From Anaerolineaceae bacterium UBA5404 (GTDB lineage: Bacteria > Chloroflexota > Anaerolineae > Anaerolineales > Anaerolineaceae), in NCBI GenBank assembly GCA_002409625.1, contig DHNY01000003.1, positions 211,321 through 275,320 of the forward strand: a DNA stretch of 64,000 nt, in the 5' to 3' direction. This document shows, in pieces, positions 8,885 to 18,156 of this stretch; position 1 is the first letter of the stretch, and each line of letters begins with the position of its first letter. A program made the translations under genes and the position numbers. Under the pieces are notes generated by a model that ran no database searches, was not told where the DNA came from, and saw only the letters and a list, made by a program, of their open reading frames with translations.

Positions 8885-10678
8885 ATGAAAAACATTAGAA
8901 GCTTTTTAACAGTGGCTCTTTCGGTCTTATTATTGGTTGGCTCTTTCAGTGCTTCAGCAACCAAGGTCCAGGGAGCGATATTTGATGATAGCGATAATCC
9001 ATCCAATTTATCATGGTACCTGGTGTGTTAGTTGGATAAGGATGGAAAAATAAACGTTCTTTCCCAAATGCAGGTTGAACTAGCCGCGCCATTGGGAAAT
9101 TTGTCGGATGAGGACCTGGTTCTCGCGACCAGTGGACCTAATCGATATGATTCGCCCTTAATCGCGCGTCTTTTTGATAAAAACGGCAAGCTTGTCTATC
9201 AGAAAGTCGAAAGAATTACGGGACTAATTCGCGGAGAATTTGAAGGTGCGAACCCTGGTGACCCCATAGACGGGCACTTTTTTGAGGCAGAAGAACCTAT
9301 TTTCGTAGTGCGAGTTCCAGTGATTAAAGACAGTGTTTTGAGCCTGAAAAAGTTTAACAGTACGATTGAAACAACAATTGATCTTGAAGAGATGCAAAAA
9401 AGTATTCCTCAAATCAACCAGGAAAAGCAAGGAAAGCTTTCGAGCGTTGCTGTGACTGGAAACCCTGATAACCGTATGGATCTGTTAATCATGGGTGATG
9501 GTTTTACAGCTTCCCAAGAAGGACTATTTAACAGCTTTGCTGACACGATTAGCCAAGAATTCTTTAACATCAGTCCTTTGGCGGAGTATAAAAACTATTT
9601 TAATATCCAGAAATTATTTACAGCTTCTGCGGAATCCGGTGCCGACCATCCGCCTTATGATCCCGACTGTTCTGGCGGTGACAATCCAGCGTGTTGTCCC
9701 GAACACCCTGATGACAATCCTGACCCATTGGCAGGAACCTATGTTGACACCAAGTTCGACGGCCGCTATTGTGCTTACCGCATTCATCGTTTGTTGGTTG
9801 TCGATTACCACAAAACGGTCGCCGAAGCGGGTGTTCATTATCCGGATTGGGATACCATTATCATGATTATTAATGACAATACCTATGGCGGTTCGGGAGG
9901 AGGAAGCTTATCGGTTGTCTCAAGCAATGTTTCAGCGGTTTCAATTTCACAACACGAGTTTGGGCATTCCTTTGGCAGGTTAGCTGATGAGTATCAAGAC
10001 GATTATCCAGGTTACGGTACCTGTAGTGATATAAGCGGTCCAATTCCCTGTGAAGCCAATGTTACCGATGTGACGGACAGAAATCAGATAAAATGGCGCT
10101 TTTGGATTGATCCGAACACGCCTATCCCGACATTACCTAATAATTACGGTCCTGAATTTGTAGGGCTGTTTGAAGGTGCACGTTACCGATCCCAAGGGAT
10201 GTTCCGTTCGGGTGAATATTGCCTGATGCAATATCTGCATAGTCCTTTTTGCGCGGTTCCCAGCCAGGCTTTGGTGTTGCGTTTGTATGACGGCGGATGG
10301 GGCACGCCTTTAATTGGTATCCGGCAGATTGAACCAGGTTCAGCCCAACCCGATGCTCCTGCAGTTTTCTTAACCTACCCTGAGGGTCAAACCTTTTCTG
10401 TGGATGTGTTAAATCCTGTCGGCGGTCCTCCCGCGAGTATCCAATGGTACGATGGTGATCGACCTATTCCAGGGGCAAACCAGCCAAGTTTCACCTATAA
10501 AAGCAGCCTTTTCCAACCTGGTGAGCACCGAATTCGTGTCGTTGTTAGAGATAAAACATCCTTTGTTAACCCAAACATGGCTAGTGAAACTATGAAGAGT
10601 GAACATCAATGGGCGGTGTTCGTAGAAGTGCCGGCTTTTGATATTCATTGGATACACTTCCCAATCATTTCACGTTAA
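8885..10678 (+). pseudogene. Second secreted M64-type metallopeptidase, in-frame TAG at codon 49
   Basis: Continuous frame from ATG 8885 (AGAAAGGA eight bases upstream) to 10678, with a signal peptide (KNIRS, hydrophobic core, cleavage near ASA). TAG at 9029-9031 interrupts it, directly followed by TTG 9032. The protein is a clear paralogue of the gene at 4922: the shared N-terminal WYLVC, LIMGDGFT, a Cys-rich DHPPYDPDC region, zinc motif HEFGH at residues 357-361 with LADEY downstream, CLMQ, then an Ig-like domain. It lacks the Thr/Pro linker and ends IHFPIISR. Here the stop aligns with the Gln of WYLVCQ in the other copy, while that copy's stop aligns with a Glu 12 residues later in this one, so the two events are independent. 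Either both were silenced separately or translation passes the stop. Confidence 0.8.
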
Positions 10679-10717
10679 AGCATGTTTCTATAATTGATTA
10701 AAAGAAGACTGAATAAA

Positions 10718-10744
10718 ATAGGCCCGCGATGAGCGGGTCTATTC
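10718..10744. terminator. Bidirectional terminator between M64 and yifB
   Basis: Stem ATAGGCCCGC/GCGGGTCTAT with loop GATGA. It overlaps the stop codon of the minus-strand ATPase and has a T-rich tail on the minus strand. Confidence 0.75.
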
Positions 10745-12262
10745 TTGATCTTTGGCACGGTACTGCAAGGCTTCGGCGATATGGTGCTGCATGATGTTTT
10801 CAACACCGTCTAAATCGGCAATGGTGCGGGAAAGTTTGAGCACACGATGGTAACCTCGCGCGGTTAGGCGCATTTGGCGCATGGCGGTTTTCATCAGCTG
10901 TTGGCAGGGATCATCCAATTGGCAATATTGCCGGATTTCTGTAGGGGTCATGTCGGCATTGCTGACTAAGTGGGTGTTTTGAAAACGTTCTATTTGCTTT
11001 TGTCGCGCAGCTTCTACACGTTGGCGGATGGTTTCAGAAGTTTCGCCCTGGCGTTGACTGCTCAATTTCTGAAAATCAACCCGGGGGACATGGGCATGAA
11101 TGTCGATGCGGTCGAGCAAAGGGCCTGAAATGCGTTTTTGATAATTGGTGATGGCGGCTGGCATGCAGGTGCATTGTCGCAAATTATCGCCAGCATAACC
11201 GCAAGGGCAGGGGTTCATTGCACCAACCAACATAAAATTGGCTGGAAAAGTGAGTGAGCCTTGTGCGCGGCTAATGGTTACGACTTTATCTTCCATGGGT
11301 TGGCGCAAAACATCCAGCATGCGCTGACCAAACTCAGGCAATTCATCCAGGAACAAGACCCCACGGTGCGAGAGCGAGATTTCACCCGGGCGTGGGATGT
11401 GTCCTCCGCCAACCATGCCGGCGTGGCTGATGGTGTGGTGGGGCGCCCTAAAAGGTCGGGTTTGGATGAGAGGTGTTTCTGGTGGAAGCATGTCGCAAAT
11501 GGAATAGATGCGGGTAACCTCCAGTGCCTCATCGATGCTGAGTCTGGGCAAGATGGAGCATAATGCGCGTGCCATTAAGGTTTTACCGGCGCCGGGAGAG
11601 CCAGACATAAGCACGTTGTGTCCGCCTGCTGCGGCAACTTCGAGTGCGCGTTTGATATTTTCTTGCCCTTTAACCTCGCTGAAATCGGTTTCCGCATTAA
11701 TTTCCAGGCTTGAACTGATATCGCGGGCATTGGCGGGGCTAATTTGCTCACCACCGGTAAGGTGATTGACCAGGTCGCTGAGCGATTTGACCGGATAAAC
11801 CTCAATATCCGGGATGAGCGCTGCCTCGGCGGCATCCATTTCGGGTACGAAGAGCTTTTTGAAGCCTTCAGCCCGGGCATGTGCGGCGATTGAAAGCACA
11901 CCACGCACATGGCGCAATGAGCCGTCCAGAGAAAGCTCACCCACAAACATGGCATCTTCTACCGTGGCTTGGGGAACCTGGTTATAGGTAATGATTACAC
12001 CAACCGCGATAGGCAAATCAAAGGCAGGACCTTCTTTGCGCACACTGGCTGGTGCGAGGTTTACGGTGATTGGTTTTCTGGGGAAGGCAAGTTCACTGTT
12101 TTTGATAGCAGAGTAAACCCGTTCGCGGCTTTCTTTAACAGCTTCATCGGGCAAGCCAACGATAGTGATGCGCCCTGGGTTTCCTTGTCCATAGTCAACT
12201 TCAACGTCAATGGTGACGCCGTCAAGGCCAATGACAGCACAGGAATAAACATGGGCGAGCAT
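10739..12262 (-). CDS. comM: YifB/ComM family Mg chelatase-like AAA+ ATPase
   Basis: 507 residues, the family's usual length. The N-terminal Lon-protease-like domain (residues 1-165) is followed by the Mg-chelatase-type AAA+ module: Walker A GSPGAGKT near residue 219, Walker B FLDELPEF near 300, a zinc-like Cys cluster NPCPCGYAG with CTC near 355, and a C-terminal helical lid ending RTIADLDG. ComM is a hexameric helicase that promotes branch migration during natural transformation in Gram-negative species; in others the role is less clear. It stands alone and is divergent from the methyltransferase gene. Adjacent competence or DNA-processing genes such as dprA are not visible in the window. 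Confidence 0.93.
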   Translation of the reverse strand: MLAHVYSCAVIGLDGVTIDVEVDYGQGNPGRITIVGLPDEAVKESRERVYSAIKNSELAFPRKPITVNLAPASVRKEGPAFDLPIAVGVIITYNQVPQATVEDAMFVGELSLDGSLRHVRGVLSIAAHARAEGFKKLFVPEMDAAEAALIPDIEVYPVKSLSDLVNHLTGGEQISPANARDISSSLEINAETDFSEVKGQENIKRALEVAAAGGHNVLMSGSPGAGKTLMARALCSILPRLSIDEALEVTRIYSICDMLPPETPLIQTRPFRAPHHTISHAGMVGGGHIPRPGEISLSHRGVLFLDELPEFGQRMLDVLRQPMEDKVVTISRAQGSLTFPANFMLVGAMNPCPCGYAGDNLRQCTCMPAAITNYQKRISGPLLDRIDIHAHVPRVDFQKLSSQRQGETSETIRQRVEAARQKQIERFQNTHLVSNADMTPTEIRQYCQLDDPCQQLMKTAMRQMRLTARGYHRVLKLSRTIADLDGVENIMQHHIAEALQYRAKDQE

Positions 12263-12304
12263 GGATTAAGTTTAGATGCAAGAGGGTGAATTGTCAACGC
12301 ATTT

Positions 12305-12333
12305 TTGACAAGGGAAAATGGCTTTGATAAGAT
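12305..12333 (+). promoter_or_regulatory. Sigma-70-type promoter of the methyltransferase gene
   Basis: Perfect TTGACA, 17-base spacer, TAAGAT; 31 bases before ATG 12365. Confidence 0.7.
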
Positions 12334-12364
12334 TTTTGGGATTTGTTAAGTGAAGGAAAAAGTT

Positions 12365-13006
12365 ATGGATCAGGCATGGTTTGACCAATGGGCAAATGAA
12401 TACGATGCAGATGTGGTTGAAAGCGACAAGGCCGGCAGCTTTCCTTTTGCTGGTTATTTGCGATTGATGAATGAGGTTTTTGAGATTGTTAACGCAACAC
12501 CAAGGTCCAAAGTATTAGATTTAGGTTTTGGCACAGGTGTGTTAACCCAAAAGTTTTACGAAGCTGGGCATGTTGTGACGGGTGTGGATTTTTCTGAGAA
12601 GATGTGCGCAATTGCAGGGGAACGCATGCCCGGGGCACGTTTAATCTGCGCAGATTTTGCGGAAGGATTGCCTGCTTCATTGCACGGAGAGACATTTGAT
12701 GCCATTGTGAGCACTTACGCTTTTCATCACATCCCAAAGCACAAAAAAACTGAACGGATGCGCGATTTGTTGAGGTATTTGACTCCTGGTGGTGTTTTGG
12801 TGATTGGGGATATCTCATTTGCCAGCCAAACTGACCATGAGTTTTGTGAACAGAAGTTTAGTGATGATTGGGATGAAGAGGAAAGCTACATTGTTTTTGA
12901 TGAGCTTTTACCAGAAATTGTGGATCTCGAACCATCGTTTAAAACCCTTTCAGTTTGTGCGGGACTTTTGACAATCCAAGCTGAGAAAACTATTTATAGG
13001 CAGTGA
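12365..13006 (+). CDS. Class I SAM-dependent methyltransferase
   Basis: 213 residues. The motif I glycine loop VLDLGFGTGVLT lies near residue 45, followed by an acidic loop after strand 2 (GVDFSEKM), a motif IV-like AIVSTYAFHHI near residue 115 and PGGVLVIGDI near 145. It resembles YrrT-like small methyltransferases of Firmicutes, whose physiological substrate is poorly known. I chose ATG 12365 because GAAGG lies eight bases upstream; the GTG at 12350 in the same frame has a poor ribosome site. Transcribed alone from the promoter at 12305. Substrate not predictable from sequence. Confidence 0.85.
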   Translation: MDQAWFDQWANEYDADVVESDKAGSFPFAGYLRLMNEVFEIVNATPRSKVLDLGFGTGVLTQKFYEAGHVVTGVDFSEKMCAIAGERMPGARLICADFAEGLPASLHGETFDAIVSTYAFHHIPKHKKTERMRDLLRYLTPGGVLVIGDISFASQTDHEFCEQKFSDDWDEEESYIVFDELLPEIVDLEPSFKTLSVCAGLLTIQAEKTIYRQ

Positions 13007-13138
13007 AGAAACTCATCGCCATACTGGGTGGGATGAGTTTTGTTGAAATTGTCCTCAAAAGCTGAGAGTTCGAGTAGAATTCCTACTTGTGTATGCGAGG
13101 CATGCACTTTAGTTCCAATATTTTAGTATGGAGATCTG

Positions 13139-16100
13139 ATGAAATTCCAAAAATTCCCACAAGAATTGCTAAAGTCAATCCTGGTCCTTGTGGCATTTGC
13201 CATGGTTTTTGGCGCTTTTTCACAAAGTGCAAAAGCCCAATTCCAAGCAGGTGATTGGTTGCCCTTTGGCGAGAAAAACCTCCAGGCGCTTCCGAATGTT
13301 ACTTTACTTAACGCGGACGCTCAGGAGATTGTCGTTCAGGCGAATATGCCTGGTATCTCTGTTTCAGAGACCGAGCTCTTTGGAGAAAGCTTCCTGAGTT
13401 TCAATTTTGAAGGCTATGATTCAACCCAGGAGGTTGGTGCACCAGCTTTGCCTGTAATCAACCGTTTTATCGAAGTGCCATTGGGTGCTGAGGTGAGTGC
13501 GGAGCTTTTGGAGGCAAATACCCAAAGCTTTAAACTTGCAGATTATGGTTTAAACCAGATGGTTGCGCCTGTGCAACCTGGACAGCCTAAGTGTGGTGGA
13601 CCAGTTGAAGGTGGCGAGCCTTTGGGGCAGTTTTATAATGCGGGTTATTATCCTGAAAGTAACATTGCTATCTTAGATGATTTTATTATGCGTGGTCACC
13701 GCATCGTGCATGTTCAAATTCGTCCTGTGCGTTTTAATGGCTCAATTGGAGAGGTTGAAACAGCTTCAGCGATGACTTTTAAGCTCAATCTTGAAGGAAG
13801 CGATATGGCTTTGACTTATGCGGAAGCCGATCGATTGAATGCTGATGCCTTTAATCATATGTTGGCACCGACTGTGATGAATTTTAATCAGGGTCGTCCC
13901 GTTGCCATTCAAGATCAACCCGAACGTATTCACATCATTACCGTTGACGAATGGGATTCAGGCTTGGCACCTTTGATCGCTCTAAAGCAAACACAAGGTT
14001 TTACCGTGACCAAGAAGAAGCTTTCAGAAATTGGTGGTAATAATACAACGAGCATCAAAAATAATATCAAAGCCGAATATCAAAGTTCAAACCCACCAAC
14101 CTATGTTTTCCTGATTGGTGACTATATCGTTGGTGAGGTTACCCAAGGTCTGACTAACTATACTGGTCGAACTTCTTTGGCTAGGAATAGGACCGACCTG
14201 CATTATTTCACAATGGATAGCGATGACGAATATGTTCCAGATATTCTTTGGGGACGTTTCCCGGTTACCACAATGCAACAACTGGAAAACATGATTAGCA
14301 ACCTAACCTGGTACCACAATACCGGTGGCGATGAAGACTTTGTGAAAAAAGCTGAGTTCCTGGGTTCTAATGACAGCAGTTTCTGGCATGTCGCAGAAAA
14401 TACGCACAACTATGTTATTGATACTCACTTGACCCAAAGAGGCTATACAGGTATTTTCCCGAACAACCCTCAACCGGGTGGTGATAAGATCTATGCCCAT
14501 ACTTACAATGCAACGGGTGCGCATGCGATTACCAGTATGAATGATAACCGCGCTTTTGTGATCTACAGTGGCCATGGATGGCACGATCTCTGGGATGCGC
14601 CGCGTGTGAACCAGAACGATGTACGCAACCTTACCGGTTCAATTATTCCTTATGTTGCTTCGCATGCTTGTGTTACGGCTTATTATGGTTTGCAAGAATC
14701 CTTTGGCGACACCTGGGTTATTCAACCAGGCAAAGCAGCCTTGGTGCATGTTGGTGCCTCTGAAAGCACCTATTGGCCTGAAGATGAAACCATGGAAAAA
14801 GCTATCTTCGATCATCTTTATGCTGATCCAACCGATGAGACCGGTCCTACGATTAGCGCTATGATGAACTTTGGTTTGACTAAAGTTCAAGAATCAGGTG
14901 CAGGCAAATGGAATTACTATCGCGAAGCCTATCAATACTTCGGCGATCCCACGGTCAAAATTGTAAAAGGACCTAAAGCCCCTGGTTTCCGTCTCAATGT
15001 TGATCCTAGTGAAATGAAAGTTTGTAACAACGATACTGCTGAAGCTGCCATTAATGTTAGCAGTATTAACAATTTTGATAACCCTGTGGCGTTGAGCGCA
15101 TCCGGTATGACCGGTTTTACAGCTGCTTTTGATCCTGATACGGTAACCCCACCGGGAAGTGCAACGCTAAACCTTGCAGGTGATGGCACTGCCAGCCGTG
15201 GTGAACAGACCGTCGTCATTAAAGGGCAGAGTGGCGCATTGGAAAAAGAAGCTGAATTGACGCTGGATGTCTTCCCACCTATCGCAGCTGGCCCAAGCTT
15301 GAGAACACCAGCCGATGGAGCGAAGAATCAAGAACAACGCCCAACTTTCCAATGGACAGAAGTACCTAACGTTGAAAGCTACACATTGCAAATCGCCAAG
15401 GACGAAGCTTTTGAAGATATCGTTCACAAACATGAGGGTATCACAAGCAATACACAAACCATTGAATTTAACCTGGATACAGATAAAGTTTTCTATTGGC
15501 GTGTGATCGCGAAGAACGTATGTGGCGAAGTGATGAGCACGAAGGTCTTTAGCTTCCGCACCAAAGCAGGCCCTGGCGATTGTCCCGAAGGAACGATTGC
15601 GCAACGTGAATATTTTAACGACTTTGAAAAAGGCTTGGATGGCTGGACCGTTCATCTTGATCCAAGAAACGGAAATGAATGGGCGCTTAGCACCGCACAG
15701 GCTTATTCACCGGTTAACTCTGTAAACGCCAAAACACCTGGAATTACCAGCGATCAACGTTTGGACACGCCTTTCTTTACCGTGCCCAGTAGCGTGCATC
15801 CTGTGGCTGTTTTGTTTATGCAACGCCGTGATTTTGCCGCTGGTAACGTGTGTAGCGATGGCGGTGTCTTAGAATACAGTGAGGATGATGGCGCCACCTG
15901 GAAAGCTCTTCCTCGTCAGCATTTGATTCTCAATCCCTATAATGGCACAATTCCAACCGGTGTTTATAACCCCTTGGCAAACCGTCAGGCTTGGTGCTAT
16001 CAGCAAGATTGGGAACGCACAGTTGTTGATATGAAGGCTTTTGCCGGAAAGTCGATAGCCTTTAGGTTCCGCTTAGGAACAGGCAGAGTTGATGCTACTG

Positions 16101-16204
16101 ATGGTTGGTATGTGGATGACTTTAGTCTGCAAACCTGTGTTGAAAAACCAAGTGAAGATCCTGAATACAAGAACTACGTACCTTTGATCTTCAACAATGA
16201 TTAA
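13139..16204 (+). CDS. Secreted gingipain-type (C25) cysteine peptidase
   Basis: 1021 residues. A signal peptide ends near AKA-QF (residue 33). Residues about 60-230 look like the C25 propeptide. The C25 catalytic domain (about 260-620) has the expected His in YSGHG (His479) and Cys in SHAC (Cys511), 32 residues apart as in gingipains. A beta domain follows, then an FN3-like domain (about 720-810, with FQWTEV and FYWRV), then a MAM/choice-of-anchor-J-like jelly roll (about 820-1000, ending GWYVDDFSLQTC). The end is NYVPLIFNND, the short tail also found in four other secreted proteins here. No por/T9SS C-terminal domain is seen. Probably an extracellular proteinase for protein scavenging. Unlike the M64 genes, it has no internal stop. 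Confidence 0.9.
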   Translation: MKFQKFPQELLKSILVLVAFAMVFGAFSQSAKAQFQAGDWLPFGEKNLQALPNVTLLNADAQEIVVQANMPGISVSETELFGESFLSFNFEGYDSTQEVGAPALPVINRFIEVPLGAEVSAELLEANTQSFKLADYGLNQMVAPVQPGQPKCGGPVEGGEPLGQFYNAGYYPESNIAILDDFIMRGHRIVHVQIRPVRFNGSIGEVETASAMTFKLNLEGSDMALTYAEADRLNADAFNHMLAPTVMNFNQGRPVAIQDQPERIHIITVDEWDSGLAPLIALKQTQGFTVTKKKLSEIGGNNTTSIKNNIKAEYQSSNPPTYVFLIGDYIVGEVTQGLTNYTGRTSLARNRTDLHYFTMDSDDEYVPDILWGRFPVTTMQQLENMISNLTWYHNTGGDEDFVKKAEFLGSNDSSFWHVAENTHNYVIDTHLTQRGYTGIFPNNPQPGGDKIYAHTYNATGAHAITSMNDNRAFVIYSGHGWHDLWDAPRVNQNDVRNLTGSIIPYVASHACVTAYYGLQESFGDTWVIQPGKAALVHVGASESTYWPEDETMEKAIFDHLYADPTDETGPTISAMMNFGLTKVQESGAGKWNYYREAYQYFGDPTVKIVKGPKAPGFRLNVDPSEMKVCNNDTAEAAINVSSINNFDNPVALSASGMTGFTAAFDPDTVTPPGSATLNLAGDGTASRGEQTVVIKGQSGALEKEAELTLDVFPPIAAGPSLRTPADGAKNQEQRPTFQWTEVPNVESYTLQIAKDEAFEDIVHKHEGITSNTQTIEFNLDTDKVFYWRVIAKNVCGEVMSTKVFSFRTKAGPGDCPEGTIAQREYFNDFEKGLDGWTVHLDPRNGNEWALSTAQAYSPVNSVNAKTPGITSDQRLDTPFFTVPSSVHPVAVLFMQRRDFAAGNVCSDGGVLEYSEDDGATWKALPRQHLILNPYNGTIPTGVYNPLANRQAWCYQQDWERTVVDMKAFAGKSIAFRFRLGTGRVDATDGWYVDDFSLQTCVEKPSEDPEYKNYVPLIFNND

Positions 16205-16221
16205 GCATAAATAACCTTTTC

Positions 16222-16256
16222 AAAAGCCTGGTGGTTTTTTCACCAGGCTTTTTTTG
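16222..16256 (+). terminator. Terminator of the C25 peptidase gene
   Basis: Stem AAAAGCCTGGTG paired with CACCAGGCTTTT around a T-rich loop, followed by seven T; 18 bases after the stop. Confidence 0.9.
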
Positions 16257-16284
16257 TCGTACAATTAAGCCATAGGTGCAAACA

Positions 16285-18027
16285 ATGAAAACAAAGATTA
16301 AGAGCCTTATTCTGATTGGATTGCTTTTATCTATCTCGCTACTAGCTTGTGAGCCATTGGGTGTTCCTCCGGATTGGATTGAATTGGGTATTACCAACAC
16401 CCAGTTTGATTCCACACTTCCACCTTTTGAAGTAACCCCATCACCAAGCCGAAGCTCTTCTGTTGGGACGCAGACAGCGACCTTGCCCAATGTCCAGCCA
16501 GAACCTGAAGAAGGGTTGGTAGCTTTATGGGTTGACCCAGATTTGCCAGTGGAAATAAGTGACAAGCTTCAAATACCAGACACATTTGTGCTGGAAAAGG
16601 ATCAGGCAAAAGCAGATTTTCTCTTAGGTTTTGACCTGGAAATTGAATTGAGCCATTGGTTTTATGCCTTAGTGGCACCTTTTATGACCCTTGACGACTC
16701 GCTTTATCTAGCCGATTTCAAGTCCTTTTGGGCAGGTTCTTTGGATTTTCCCGTTCATTCTTTGGCGATGGATGTCAAAACGCTGAGCGCGATGAAACAT
16801 CTGTTTGGCGAGCCCAAAGCATCCATTTCAGTCATAAAAACGGATGAGATATCAGAGGTGTTTAAGGAATCAGAGCGAGTGTGGGCTGTGGTTCCATTCC
16901 ATTTGCTTGAACCGGTTTGGAAAGTTATCGAAATGGATGGGCAATCACCGATACGAAAAGATTTTGTGCCCGAAGCATATGCCTTAAAGAGCACGATTGG
17001 GCTTAAAAGCACTTTTGACAATGGCACAAACAATCCGCAAATTGTTTCCGCATTTGAAGCGATTGAGCAAAGCTTGTCTGCCGTTTTACCCAAGAGCAAT
17101 CGTGATGAGACCAAGCTTGCAACTGTTGTGATGACAGGTGTGACGGCATTAGTCCGCGCAACTGCCAGTGAAATGGAAGTCAAAGGCATTCTCTTTCCAG
17201 CTGAAGATGTGGGTCCTCTTATGCGAGAAGCGGACATCACGCATGTATCCAATGAGGTGCCGTTTTATGATCAATGCCCATATCCCAGCTGGGTGCAAGC
17301 TGGGGTCAAGTTCTGTTCAAGCCCAAGGTACCTTGACCTGCTGTTAGAAATCGGCACGGATGTTATTGATCTTACCGGTGACCATTTTAATGACTATGGC
17401 CAAGAAGCCATGCTTCAGACTTTAGACTTGTATAACAAAAATGATTTGCCTTATTTTGGTGGGGGACGTGACATTGAAGATGCCATCACACCGCTCAAAC
17501 TGGAAGTGAACGGAAATAAAATTGCTTTTCTTGGTTGCAACGCAAAAGGTCCTGGTTTTGCAACCGCCAGTGCGACCTACCCAGGTGCCTACTATTGCAA
17601 CATGAATGACATGGTGGAAAGGGTTGAAAAGTTGGTGCAAGAAGGCTATATGCCCATTGTGACTTTCCAGCATTACGAGTATTACCATTGGGGTATCGCG
17701 CCTGAACTGGCACGTGATTTTAGGGCGGTGGCGGAAGCAGGTGCGGTAATTGTGAGTGGAAGCCAAGCGCATCAGCCGCACGCTTTTGAGTTTTATGAAG
17801 GGCAGTTTTTGCACTATGGCTTGGGCAATCTGTTTTTTGATCAGTTGCAATTAACAGAAGACACCACCAAAGCTTTTATCGATCGATATGTGTTTTATGA
17901 TGGCAAGCTGATGAGTATCGAGCTTTTCACTTTACGCTTTTTTGACTGGTCTAAACCAAGTCTGGTAGAGGGTGAGATGCGCGAGGAAATGCTTAGACGT
18001 TTATTTGAATTTAGCCTTTGGGAATAA
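16285..18027 (+). CDS. CapA/poly-gamma-glutamate synthesis-like lipoprotein
   Basis: 580 residues. The lipoprotein signal has lipobox SLLAC, so it is probably a membrane-anchored protein on the outer face. The first 300 residues are divergent and resemble a substrate-binding fold. Residues about 300-540 match the CapA metallophosphatase-like domain: an N-terminal THVSNEVPF, LTGDHFNDYG, a GGGRD, TFQHYEYYHW and SGSQAHQPH, with GLGNLFFDQ near the end. CapA proteins act in poly-gamma-glutamate or capsule export; many distant relatives have no proven role, and no capB or capC is nearby. I used ATG 16285; the GTG three codons upstream has no better ribosome site. Confidence 0.82.
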   Translation: MKTKIKSLILIGLLLSISLLACEPLGVPPDWIELGITNTQFDSTLPPFEVTPSPSRSSSVGTQTATLPNVQPEPEEGLVALWVDPDLPVEISDKLQIPDTFVLEKDQAKADFLLGFDLEIELSHWFYALVAPFMTLDDSLYLADFKSFWAGSLDFPVHSLAMDVKTLSAMKHLFGEPKASISVIKTDEISEVFKESERVWAVVPFHLLEPVWKVIEMDGQSPIRKDFVPEAYALKSTIGLKSTFDNGTNNPQIVSAFEAIEQSLSAVLPKSNRDETKLATVVMTGVTALVRATASEMEVKGILFPAEDVGPLMREADITHVSNEVPFYDQCPYPSWVQAGVKFCSSPRYLDLLLEIGTDVIDLTGDHFNDYGQEAMLQTLDLYNKNDLPYFGGGRDIEDAITPLKLEVNGNKIAFLGCNAKGPGFATASATYPGAYYCNMNDMVERVEKLVQEGYMPIVTFQHYEYYHWGIAPELARDFRAVAEAGAVIVSGSQAHQPHAFEFYEGQFLHYGLGNLFFDQLQLTEDTTKAFIDRYVFYDGKLMSIELFTLRFFDWSKPSLVEGEMREEMLRRLFEFSLWE

Positions 18028-18156
18028 GCTCGAATTGACAAGTTATGTTACTAAACTCAAGCTGGAATATTTAAAAACGCCAAAATCTGCAAATACATAG
18101 TAGAATAACCCTACAAGAATACTAACTTAAGGAAAGATAAGTCTTCAGGAGAATTT

